Shown: in pieces, positions 48,835 through 59,893 of the stretch | Position numbering within the stretch: the stretch's first letter is position 1 | Layout: each line of letters opens with the position of its first letter | NCBI GenBank assembly: GCA_013398055.1 | Contig: VZRS01012486.1 | Location: 1 to 64,000 of the forward strand | DNA: 64,000 nucleotides | Direction: 5' to 3' | From: Ifrita kowaldi | Lineage: Eukaryota; Chordata; Aves; Passeriformes; Cinclosomatidae | Notes under the pieces: generated by a model | The model's input: only the letters and a program-made list of their open reading frames with translations | Told to the model about the DNA's origin: nothing | The model's database searches: none | Program-made: the position numbers and the translations under genes

Positions 48835-49411
48835 TTTTAATTGGCACCATGATAAGGGTGCTCTTGAGGTGGCGAAGAGGTATTCTATAGGGAGGTAACT
48901 GCTAGTCACAGAATAAAGGAAAAATTAGTATTTGGTCTAAACTGATAGTCTCCAGCAGAAAGGCCCTGGAAACCCAGCTAAAAATTGACCTGAACTGTTC
49001 TCCACTGATGGAGTTTCTAAAAGCTTATAAAGTTTATCCAGCCCCAAACACAGAGATGTGGGCTGACTTTTTCATCTTTCCCTGGGTATGGATCCTGAGG
49101 ATTACCCTGAAACCTTGTTGCTGGGAGGGATAAGGATGGTAATCTGGGACATGTATATTTGTTTGGGTTGTAATGATACCCAGACCTGTAAAATTACAGA
49201 TTCCAAAAGGCAAGGATACCTAACTATTGAAAATTGGCCTATCCTTAAAGTTTGTATTTTTCGACAAGGTGTGCAATGCATTACAATATCAGTAAGCAAC
49301 AAAGAATCTAAATTGAACTCACCGTGCTATTCTGGAGCTCATCTTACAAGACCAGCAAGTATCAAAAATGGCTTTATTGAATTGTCTAATGTTTTGTAGG
49401 TTATTAATAAA
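48835..49411 (+). pseudogene. Deleted internal region of an ERVL-like provirus
   Basis: Between the two LTR ends lies only about 0.6 kb, against several kilobases in an intact provirus. It starts with the PBS-like site at 48842 and a leader (GAAACCCAGCTAAAAATTGA). It includes one open frame of 103 codons (49088-49399) that begins just after a CCCTGGGT word and stops directly before the 3' LTR. The frame has no retroviral motif I can name: no CCHC box, protease triad or YXDD. Most of gag and all of pol and env are absent. Confidence 0.45.
48842..48858 (+). other. Primer-binding-site-like sequence
   Basis: TGGCACCATGATAAGGG begins with the TGG expected for pairing with a tRNA 3' CCA end and lies 8 bp after the LTR end. 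I cannot assign the tRNA with confidence. Confidence 0.4.
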
Positions 49412-49807
49412 TGAGCAAGGAATATGTAAAAGGCAAGACCTCACTGAAGGAAGGAGGTATCAAGGAACAAGGAACAAGGCTGTATCAAGGAACAAGGAGG
49501 AAGTCACCAGCCAACCTGCTGGACTCTTTGGTCACTGCAGCTGAAAGACTGCTTTCATTAATTCTTTCCCCAAATCTTGTTTTGCATCACAACTTGCCTG
49601 CAATTTTAGAGATTCACAGGGTGAGGAGCGATGATTTGCATAGAGGGAAATTTTTAGATTAACTAGACCTATGATTATTGAAATAGCAATTGTCTGTTAT
49701 TTGATTTCTTATATACTTTCCTCTTCTTTCTGTTCTCCTCTGTCTCCTAGGTTAGGACACATAAGCCCTTTCAAGAGCTTCATCAAGTGAGTTTTTGGGA
49801 CCTTACA
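49412..49807 (+). mobile_element. ERVL-like 3' LTR, internally deleted
   Basis: The end CATAAGCCCTTTCAAGAGC...GTTTTTGGGACCTTACA matches the end of the 5' LTR with a few changes and a short insertion. It is about 290 bp shorter than the 5' LTR and its first part does not align obviously with it, so it is deleted, rearranged or from a related LTR. It includes three AAGGAACAAGG-type short repeats near 49470-49500. The bases after it (CCCAT) nearly match those before the 5' LTR (CCCAC), as expected for an old 5-bp target duplication. Confidence 0.45.
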
Positions 49808-51524
49808 CCCATGCCTTTTAATACTTTCACCATTCTTGTTGCCTGTCTTCAGAGCTTTCACAACCAGTGACAAAGAGAATGTGTAATTCTGTTTTCACCA
49901 GAGCTTGGCAAAGTCCTTAGTTGATTCCCTAGCTTTACATAAAACCTCCTGCTCCAAAACTGTTCCAATCAATTGGAAGAGTCCCACTTGGTACCACGGG
50001 TTACATATCAGACTCTCTGTGGAGACATCAGAATGCAGATTATGCCGCATTTCCTTTTCTCCTCTGACAGTATCTAATTGCAACCTCCTCTCTGAAAGCC
50101 ATGTGTCTGGCATTCCTAAAATAAACATTTCCTCTTTTATTGACTAGCACTAATTCCTTAGTCTGTTTCCTTTGGAAACCAATTACATTGCTCACATTTA
50201 AAGTCTTTGTCCTCCACTTAGGCTGTTGACATACTGGAAAGAGTTCAGGAAAAAAAGGCACAAGTGTTATCCAAGATCTGGAATATCCATTTTAGACTGA
50301 TTGATTATTTTGGTTAACACAGAGAAGGATACCAGATGAATTTCTCCTGATCTGCAGGAATGTAAATGACGATAAAACTTGTCATAGTACAACAAAATTT
50401 AATGACCGTGAGTTTAACATTAAAAAACTTATGTGTTTTTCACGAGAGAAGGCAAGAAAGCCTTGGAAATATTTGCTTAAAGAGCATAGACATTCTCAAT
50501 TAATGAGAACTTAAATCAAGAGACAGCCCATAGCCTGTGAAGAGCTGCTGTCCTATTGCAGGACTCAATTGATGAAATTCTATGACCTGCACATGCGTGA
50601 AATCCAACTAGGTTTTATTGCCTTTTTTTAAAAAGCATGTCAAATTTTTAAAAGTACCTGCATCTTTCCCTACATTTTTTATGCATAAACATGTCAAAAT
50701 CAGTAAATGTTTTATTTAGGTTTCACTTTAATCAATTTCACATCTTAACAACATCCTGTGTATGTGCAGTCTTTATCTATTCATAGGAAATTAGGTTCAG
50801 GATCAGTTCCAAACCTTGGGCAGAAAGTGCACTCTCACAGACACAGACACTGAGTCAATTTTGTGACCTCTCAGTAACAGTCAGTGTCCCTCATTAATGC
50901 TCAGTAGTGCCAGCTTCATTGCCCTGTTTATTAGTTTCTTTACTCAATACCATAGACACATAAAAAACACCACAGTGGAGTTTTGTACTGGGTCTGGTTT
51001 TTTTTATTTCATGAAAGTACATGGATTTTCTTTTCCTATTACAAACTTAAAATGAGAATACAAAATATACGAATCTTCCATAAAATTATATTAGAAAAAG
51101 AATGTTTCAAGTCAATCAAACATTCTTTTTAGATAAAACTGACACATTTTGTTTGGAATTTAAGTTTTGTATGCTATTTACAAGTATTGGAATTAATTTA
51201 ATTTTCAGAAGTAATTTAAAAATGGTAGACCCCATTGAGCCAAACATGCCAAAATTGAGTGTTATCATGCTGTCAAAACACTTTATATTTTAGGCAGATT
51301 TTATGTTCTCCCCTCTTTGTGTCAGTTACACAGTAATGGCATTTCCCATTGAAACTCTTTTAGTAAAAGATTCTACCTGAATCTCGTAATACCACATGTA
51401 TCTGGGTACATAAGATCACACCAAGTATTTAAAAGCAAAATAACAAGGTGGGGGGTGGAAATTTTACAGAACCGAGTCTATAGGAGTGAAGATGTTTTCA
51501 TCCACATATTTGTTCTAAGATACT
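49808..51524. other. Sequence with no recognised gene
   Basis: Unique AT-rich sequence with no recognised repeat. Open frames are under 85 codons. Confidence 0.55.
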
Positions 51525-51675
51525 CTTTTACAATATGATTAGTCTCTTAAATAAAAATATATTTTAAATATTTTCAGAGTAGGATGTAAACGAATGCATG
51601 GACTGTGCCTCATTTGGCTCTCATTAATATCCTAAAGCATGCCATCTGTGTTTTGTTCATGGTGCTAGGGTGTTG

Positions 51676-51915
51676 GAATCATAGAATATCCAGATTTGGA
51701 AGGGACCCACAAGGATCATTGGGTCCAACTCCTGGCTCTGCATAGGACACTCCAACATTCCCACCATGTGCCCGAGAGCATTGTCCAAGGGTTTCTTGAG
51801 CTCTGTTGGGCTTGGTGCTGTGACCGCTGCCTGGGGGAGCCTGTTCAGTGCCCAACCACCCTCTGGGTGAGCAACCTTTCCTAGCATCTAACCTAAACTT
51901 TCTGTGACATGGCAT
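51676..51915 (-). mobile_element. CR1 LINE fragment, - strand (first copy)
   Basis: Starting GAATCATAGAATATCCAGAT, it continues GGAAGGGACCCACAAGGATC, GGGTCCAACTCCTGGCTCTG, a CTGTTCAGTGCCCAACCACC word and CATCTAACCTAAACTTTC. This is the reverse complement of a CR1 3' region of about 240 bp, 5'-truncated. It is less diverged from the consensus I remember than the fragment at 45.2 kb. Confidence 0.92.
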
Positions 51916-52209
51916 AGGAAGTTAGTGTGAAAGACACCATGCACTACGATGGCTGTCTCCTGCTTCAATCACGACATACCTGAATTAAGGCGAAGCATCA
52001 TTAATTTTGAACAGCTGCTCGTTTCAGGTAACCTTTTTCATAATGTTCTAGTGAAAGATTTTAATGAGAGAGAGTAGGATGCTCTCTGAGCAGTGTGCTT
52101 GCATTACACTTTGTAACTCTGTGTGTCATCCTTGTACCACCCAGCACTTCCTTTTTAACCCCTTCTTTTCAAGAGGGGGCTACTTGCAATATAAGCATTA
52201 TTCAACCTA

Positions 52210-52253
52210 TCACAGAAGCACAGACAATGTTGGATTGGAAGGGACGCACAAGG
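52210..52253 (-). mobile_element. Short CR1 3' tail, - strand (first copy)
   Basis: TCACAGAAGCACAGACAATG followed by TTGGATTGGAAGGGACGCAC is the reverse complement of a CR1 terminal region. Only about 44 bp remain. It lies about 300 bp beyond the larger CR1 fragment and is probably a separate insertion. Confidence 0.75.
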
Positions 52254-53353
52254 AGAAAGAAGGACAGAAAACGAGGCCCTTGTGTGCAAGTTAAGCACAA
52301 TTCTGGCCCATTGCTTGTAATAGTTTTCTCTCTTCCTACACAATATTCTCCACTTTCATCATTTTCCTTTATACTGAAAACGAAGAAAAAGTAGTTTTGA
52401 ACATTTTTCATCCATCTTGGAGCCTTCATTTATACAGTCCCTTTGTTACTTTTCAGTGGTCTCCCTTTATTCTTTCTAGATATTTCTAGAACCCTTTTGC
52501 AGCCTTGTTACTTTTCATTTAGCTTTCTTTGCTTCCCTTACTTTACCTCTGCTTTGTTTGCCAGCTAGATTCCATCTAGTCCTTTCAATCTATTCATGTT
52601 GTTGGATTTGGGGGCTTTGGTGGGGGGCTTTTTGTCTTCCCAGGGTGAAATGAATAATGCAAATTACTTTGCTGCTACCTAACAAAAAGAACTATGTAGC
52701 TTTAGGTTTAGTTCTTTATTGCTTCACTTGCCTCCCTGCAGTGAGTGGCATCTTTTGATCAACTTTTATGTCTTTGCTTTAGCTTAACAGCCGAATGTAT
52801 TGATGGCAGTAATTTATTAAAACATGTTTTGATTTCATAGCTCAAATAACAGAATACAAAACTACAGTTTCCAGCAATCATGCCTCTGTTTTCTCAAGAA
52901 ATGGCTTATTTGTTTTAGGGGGAGAAAAGGAATGGCATGTTAATGCAGACATGGATAAAAGCTATTCAAATTCCTATACAGTCCTGTACTCACATTTTCT
53001 TTCAAATACCATAGCTGTAGCTAAGACAATATATATGAAAGCAAGGACAAGTTTATACATAAGGTACAGTAAATGCTAAATTGCTGTACATCCATTATAC
53101 AGCACACCTGGCATGAATTCCAGATCTGTAAGCAATACCTCTTATGATTAAAACATCTTGATACATTATGTTACTAATATTTTACCACACAACACCATCT
53201 TTCAACTAAAAAAAAATTCAGAGTGCTTTATGAATAGAAATAGGAAGTGGAACCTGGCTCCAAATATTATTCCCATTTAGAATTTAATTAACTAAAGTAG
53301 TAGATGGTAAAGTGTCTTACTGAAGGCTAGGCACCTGCCCAAATATATTTTTC

Positions 53354-53354
53354 N
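53354..53354. other. Single N at a duplication junction
   Basis: The first copy stops after AAATATATTTTTC and the sequence resumes with CTTTTACAATATGATTAGTC, the start of the block. Confidence 0.95.
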
Positions 53355-53505
53355 CTTTTACAATATGATTAGTCTCTTAAATAAAAATATATTTTAAATA
53401 TTTTCAGAGTAGGATGTAAACGAATGCATGGACTGTGCCTCATTTGGCTCTCATTAATATCCTAAAGCATGCCATCTGTGTTTTGTTCATGGTGCTAGGG
53501 TGTTG

Positions 53506-53745
53506 GAATCATAGAATATCCAGATTTGGAAGGGACCCACAAGGATCATTGGGTCCAACTCCTGGCTCTGCATAGGACACTCCAACATTCCCACCATGTG
53601 CCCGAGAGCATTGTCCAAGGGTTTCTTGAGCTCTGTTGGGCTTGGTGCTGTGACCGCTGCCTGGGGGAGCCTGTTCAGTGCCCAACCACCCTCTGGGTGA
53701 GCAACCTTTCCTAGCATCTAACCTAAACTTTCTGTGACATGGCAT
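53506..53745 (-). mobile_element. CR1 LINE fragment, - strand (second copy)
   Basis: Copy of the CR1 fragment at 51676-51915 carried within the duplicated block, with no difference that I noticed. It is not an independent insertion. Confidence 0.92.
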
Positions 53746-54039
53746 AGGAAGTTAGTGTGAAAGACACCATGCACTACGATGGCTGTCTCCTGCTTCAATC
53801 ACAACATACCTGAATTACGGAGAAACGTCATTTATTTTGAACAGCTGCTCGTTTCAGGTAACCTTTTTCATAATGTTCTAGTGAAAGATTTTAATGAGAG
53901 AGAGTAGGATGCTCTCTGAGCAGTGTGCTTGCATTACACTTTGTAACTCTGTGTGTCATCCTTGTACCACCCAGCACTTCCTTTTTAACCCCTTCTTTTC
54001 AAGAGGGGGCTACTTGCAATATAAGCATTATTCAACCTA

Positions 54040-54083
54040 TCACAGAAGCACAGACAATGTTGGATTGGAAGGGACGCACAAGG
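54040..54083 (-). mobile_element. Short CR1 3' tail, - strand (second copy)
   Basis: Copy of the 44-bp CR1 tail at 52210-52253 carried within the duplicated block. Confidence 0.75.
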
Positions 54084-57000
54084 AGAAAGAAGGACAGAAA
54101 ACGAGGCCCTTGTGTGCAAGTTAAGCACAATTCTGGCCCATTGCTTGTAATAGTTTTCTCTCTTCCTACACAATATTCTCCACTTTCATCATTTTCCTTT
54201 ATACTGAAAACGAAGAAAAAGTAGTTTTGAACATTTTTCATCCATCTTGGAGCCTTCATTTATACAGTCCCTTTGTTACTTTTCAGTGGTCTCCCTTTAT
54301 TCTTTCTAGATATTTCTAGAACCCTTTTGCAGCCTTGTTACTTTTCATTTAGCTTTCTTTGCTTCCCTTACTTTACCTCTGCTTTGTTTGCCAGCTAGAT
54401 TCCATCTAGTCCTTTCAATCTATTCATGTTCTTGGATTTGGGGGCTTTGGTGGGGGGCTTTTTGTCTTCCCAGGGTGAAATGAATAATGCAAATTACTTT
54501 GCTGCTACCTAACAAAAAGAACTATGTAGCTTTAGGTTCAGTTCTTTATTGCTTCACTTGCCTCCCTGCAGTGAGTGGCATCTTTTGATCAACTTTTATG
54601 TCTTTGCTTTAGCTTAACAGCCGAATGTATTGATGGCAGTAATTTATTAAAACATGTTTTGATTTCATAGCTCAAATAACAGAATACAAAACTACAGTTT
54701 CCAGCAATCATGCCTCTGTTTTCTCAAGAAATGGCTTATTTGTTTTAGGGGGAGAAAAGGAATGGCATGTTAATGCAGACATGGATAAAAGCTATTCAAA
54801 TTCCTATACAGTCCTGTACTCACATTTTCTTTCAAATACCATAGCTGTAGCTAAGACAATATATATGAAAGCAAGGACAAGTTTATACATAAGGTACAGT
54901 AAATGCTAAATTGCTGTACATCCATTATACAGCACACCTGGCATGAATTCCAGATCTGTAAGCAATACCTCTTATGATTAAAACATCTTGATACATTATG
55001 TTACTAATATTTTACCACACAACACCATCTTTCAACTAAAAAAAAATTCAGAGTGCTTTATGAATAGAAATAGGAAGTGGAACCTGGCTCCAAATATTAT
55101 TCCCATTTAGAATTTAATTAACTAAAGTAGTAGATGGTAAAGTGTCTTACTGAAGGCTAGGCACCTGCCCAAATATATTTTTCTCTTACGTGGATTCTAC
55201 CTCTCTGTCTTTGCCAAAACCTACTGTTACATTTTGAAATTCACTTTTGGGTGCTCACTTTTGGGTCATTTCATTTGTAGTGTGTTCACAAACACTGTCC
55301 TCTGCACTTTGCTCATTATATCTGACAGTGTTGCCCTCTCCAGTCTCTTAAAATACTGCAAAATATTAAAATGCCACCATCAAAACTTTCCAGTACCAGT
55401 GCATGAATATGGGATTTCTGAATGGATGTAAAATCCTTTGTGCAAATGTTTACACAGGGATTGGAATAATGCCTCAGAAATCTCTAGCCAGGCTACAACA
55501 AGGAAATTCTTATTAATGAGGAAGAGAGAACTGTATCATTCCTGACTTTGAAAAATAAATAATTGCTCTCTAAAATTACTGGCAACTGGATATATCATGA
55601 AGATATTTGGGTCATAGCTTTGCAATGCAATTTGTTCAGGAATTTCTGTTTGTTTGGGGGTTTGTTTACTTGTTTTTAAGGAAGGCAGCTAGTGCATGCT
55701 CTGTAACATTTTAATTCTATTTTGAAATGATTCACAGCAAGACTTAGTGTTTTATACTAGACACAGGAATGTATGCAGGCTTGTTCCTTCGGTAGTTCTG
55801 CAGCATGTGATTGAGGCATATTTGTGAGCACACAGGATTTTTTGACTTGGACATTTATATCAGAATGAGATCATTTGCAAGTACCGGGGATTTCAGTCCT
55901 GAACTGTGATCACTTTAGCTAAGAGAATTCTTTGTAGGCTTGACTTCTAGGTGTCACACTCAGCAGCGAATGCATAATACATCATCTGCCCACATGAGCT
56001 CATGCACTGCTGGAATCAATATTTAATTATTAACATCGTTGAATTTAAATTTTTATCTAAAAAAGGATAGCGTAATTGAGATGTGTCCAAGTAAAGTAAT
56101 TGATATGTTATGAGTATACAGGTAGGGTGCCAAAAAAGCTGACAAATAAGCAACCAGGGAATGATACAGACATCTTGCAGATACATATAGCAGCCAAGTC
56201 AAAAGCTCCTGGCAATACTGCTTAAGACAAATTTTACAAACATTATAGAAAAATGTCGTAGTATACTTTAGAGAAGCTGGTGGTTAGTGATGTATTAGTT
56301 CTTATTTGATTGATTTCTATTCAGATTAGGAGCATACTGGGTTGCAAGAGGAAAACTGAAAGACATAATTTATACAGGCTCTATATTGAGGGCAGTTTCA
56401 TTCATTGTAGAAATAAATCTACTCTTCTGTTTGAAACTATCAATTAGAATGGTAGCCATTATTCATGAAAATAAATATATAGAGTGTTACTCATGACAGG
56501 AGAATGTATCATGTATAAGTGGTCAATAAATCATTTTAGGGGAAAAGTGATATGGAAAATGGTGGCACTTAAACTTTCAATTTTCATTAAAATTTTAACT
56601 ACAGCAAGTTGTTCAGCAGTGAGACAGTCTCTGCGCTGCAAACCCATGTGAGCACTCCTTGCTGTTCAGAATTTTGCAAAAAGTACTACCCGTTTGTCCG
56701 GCACCTGGCTCTGCTGACTTCCAAAACCTGCCACAGACCCTCCAAAGGGCCTATACCCTGTAGTCGCCTCCCTCTTGGTTTTGAAACCTGTATGGCTTTT
56801 ACTTGAACTCAATTTGCAAGGAACATGGGAAAATTTGCTGGTGAAATCAAGAATACTTTTAGTAAAATAGTAGAATGGAGAAAGTCTGTTTTACAACTTA
56901 TTTTATTACATTTTCTTACTTTTCTTATCTACCTTTCTTGTTGCTTCATCGAAATACATGCTTAATCTGCCATCAGTACCTAAATAAGTTCCTGTTTAAA

Positions 57001-59777
57001 TCAATAGGCCACTTACACTTAAGTGATCACACTCATGTTCAAAACACTTAATTCCATTTGCTTTGCTTTGGAAAGATCTCCAGCAGAGGTTAAATTTAGT
57101 GATAGTGAGTGTACTGGTGTCTCAGACCCTGCTCAGGCACCGTATCTGCTGTAAGCTGTATTTCATATTCTATACGGGATGTAACACCATGAAAAGATAT
57201 TATCCCTATGAAATTAGCTTGGTACCTTGGAAACCTGGTTATAGAAAATGTTGCAGCTAGGATTAGCACCGTAGTGTAGTTACATCACAAGTGACATTGC
57301 TCCTCCTCCAAACACTGTCTCCTGTCCCATGGCAGACAATCCTTTTCCTTCCCCCAAGCAGAGAGGTGGAAAGAGGGGCAGGGCCATAAAACCTTACTTT
57401 TTTTCACCAATCCTCAGTTCCTATCTTAGTGACAGCGCAGAGCAGTCACGAAGATCAAAGGCTACATTGAGTGATGTCAACTGCGTTTCTGCTTTCTGCT
57501 TCCACCTTCTCTTTGGGAGGCACAGGTGACATGCATCATCCCCAGTTCCTCTGCTGTTAAACGCTGCACAGAGTATTTCTCAACATGACTTAAGAATCAG
57601 CCATATAGATGAAGACAAAGAAGGTGAGCAGTAAGAAGGCAAGAGGGCTAAAAGGCTTCCAGATTTCAGACTGAAAAGAAAGACCTGCTTTAGACAGTGA
57701 GAGTTGGGCCCTGAGTGTAAGAGTTAATGGTTTGTGGCAGTAAGGATCTGTTGGTAGCTCCCTTTTGGCTAGTTAGCAAGACTTAATAAATTTTCAAGTA
57801 CAGCTTAATTTTATTCATTGCCTTAATGGTTTTTATTCAGCTTTAAATTTTCTATCTGACATTAATCTTTCCTTAGAGTTTCATTTTTCAGAGGGTTTTT
57901 ATTTAAGAGAAGCTTTTTAGTCTGTATTTTTTTTTACCCCTCAAAGTTTCCTTACAGGTAACAATTAAACTGCTGCTGAACAGAATGGTGTCAGGTTTTA
58001 CATGCTGTACTTGCAATAGAGCATCCCCAAATCTTTCACTGCAATTTACCTATCTTGAAAGCTATTGGCTTTTACTTACAACATACTCATAGCACATTGT
58101 CATAAACATGCTTTGCACTGACCTGCTGGCTCAATGAATCTGGTTTGTTGGAGGAAATTAGAGTACCAGTTATAGAAGTACAAGTGTTATTTGTTCAGCT
58201 GCTACAGAGGCAAATAAAAGCTAAATAAATTTGGTTTGTGAAGGCTCTATATTGCCATCTGACAGGTAGGCTAGCTCTCCTCTCTATAACGACTCATGTA
58301 ATCCTTCAAGTGTTCTTAAAACATTAAAGCAGGTTTCCTTTTCTAGGAAGAAAGAAAAGCTTCAGGAAAAAAAAGGCTTCCCGTGGATTTGTGAAAAACA
58401 CGTCATTAATGGTTTACACGTACACACAAGTATAAGTGCTTGTACTTGAATATTCTGCATATCCTGAGTTTCACATCTATAAATAAATGTATTTATATAC
58501 GTAAACACATATATTATTACACATTATCTTCTCTTGTTTCCTAAGTTCATTTTCCTCCTTTAGAGTGATAAGATGAACACATATGATATTAAATTATATA
58601 CTAGTCAGCCTTAAAAACAAAACCAAAAACTTCTTGCAATTCAAAACCACTACCTGTGTCAATTAATCAAGGCAAAAGCTACTCCAAGTTGCTGCAGATC
58701 TCCTTGTTTCCCAGAAATTCCTTGAATTCCCTTCAGCATTAGCCCTTGCAGTTTCACGTTATAAAAGGCCCTATTTCTGAAGTATTGATTCTTTTTAAAG
58801 TGATCTCATTTTTGTCTGGAATGTGAGTTACCTGAAGGAAAATGTGGTAAATCGGCATAAATCGGCAGCCCTTGCAAAAGAGCAGTGTGTCATTGGCTAA
58901 AGCCATTTTGGCACCTTAGAGGTTTCAGGGCTGGTAATGGTGTTTCTGGTGGAGTCATGGAAGGACTGACACGGTTGGGACAAAAGCAAATCTCTTAAGA
59001 TGAGGTTGCTTGCTGTCCCCTCCCAGCTGGATGAGGCTGGCAGGGCCTCTGGTGATTATTACTGAGCAGTTTGAGTTGATTTGTTCTGGTTTAGTTTGTG
59101 GGTTTGGAAATAAAGCAAGCCCTGAGGAAGGGGATACAAAGAGAAGATCTATGGTTAGGGACTTGATTTTTCCTTGTATTACTGGTGAGCCTGCACAATG
59201 ACTTACAATTAGAAATAAAGTGCAGACAGTCCTTTACAAATCATGAGCTAGGTGAATCCTTTGCCGTCAGAAGAACTCAATGCCTTTAAAGAAAAAACTT
59301 CCAATGAATGTCTGTTGAAATTCGAATCTTAATTCATTCCAGCTACTCTTGGGCCTCTTTTAGAGTATCTTTCTGTGAACATTGAAGCAATCAGTCATTG
59401 CTTGTAGAAATAAAAATTTAACTACACAGGTTCCATATTCATATCACATAAGGTATATTTTTTCTATGGAATGGGAAACTAATTTGAATGGCAAGGGGTA
59501 GAAGGGGAAATGTTCCAGTAAAACCTTATCAGAGCCCTGCAAGATGAGCAACTGAGAACCCACCATTCTGTTATTCATATGTAAGAGAAGTGTGTGTGTA
59601 ACCATCCTATATGACATTGAGGAAACCAAAATACATATAGTTTATATACAGAAATATCTCCTATATATTACAACTGTCTATAACTATATATAATGCTGTA
59701 TAAATACCATTTACATTCTGCAATTCTCCCTGCTATTTTAAAGGTGACCTGTAACTGTTGGCTTGTTTTGTTTCCAG

Positions 59778-59893
59778 AGTTTTCTTCTCCTTAAAAAGAG
59801 GATTTCAAAATGATTGTAAATTTTCGAAACCTGCTTCAATTAAAAGTCAGTATTAACAAGCAGTTGTACACATACACAAGCAAGATTGTCCAG
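59778..59893 (+). other. Candidate exon with start codon (weak)
   Basis: A pyrimidine-rich acceptor (GCTTGTTTTGTTTCCAG) ends at 59777 and a strong donor CAG|GTGAGTAT follows 59893. An ATG at 59810 opens a frame of 28 codons that reaches the donor exactly in phase 0. An in-frame TAA lies upstream at 59792-59794, so this could be a first coding exon. The short peptide (starting MIVNFRNLLQ) matches no protein I recognise. Coincidence is quite possible in 64 kb. Confidence 0.2.

Larger units (their letters stand above)
51525..53353. repeat. 1829-bp block, first copy
   Basis: This block recurs at +1830 (53355-55183). The first copy is continuous with unique sequence on its left and ends at an N. 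It contains two CR1 3' pieces and AT-rich sequence. I saw about eight differences from the second copy, six of them between 51973 and 52003. Confidence 0.95.
53355..55183. repeat. 1829-bp block, second copy
   Basis: Near-identical to 51525-53353 and continuous with unique sequence on its right. Besides the cluster of six differences, it shows TTCTTGG for TTGTTGG near 54430 and GGTTCA for GGTTTA near 54539. Confidence 0.95.

Noticed and set aside
49088..49399. 103-codon frame as a functional retroviral gene
   Set aside because: It sits in a heavily deleted provirus and shows no zinc knuckle, protease, reverse transcriptase or envelope motif. It is kept only as part of the remnant.
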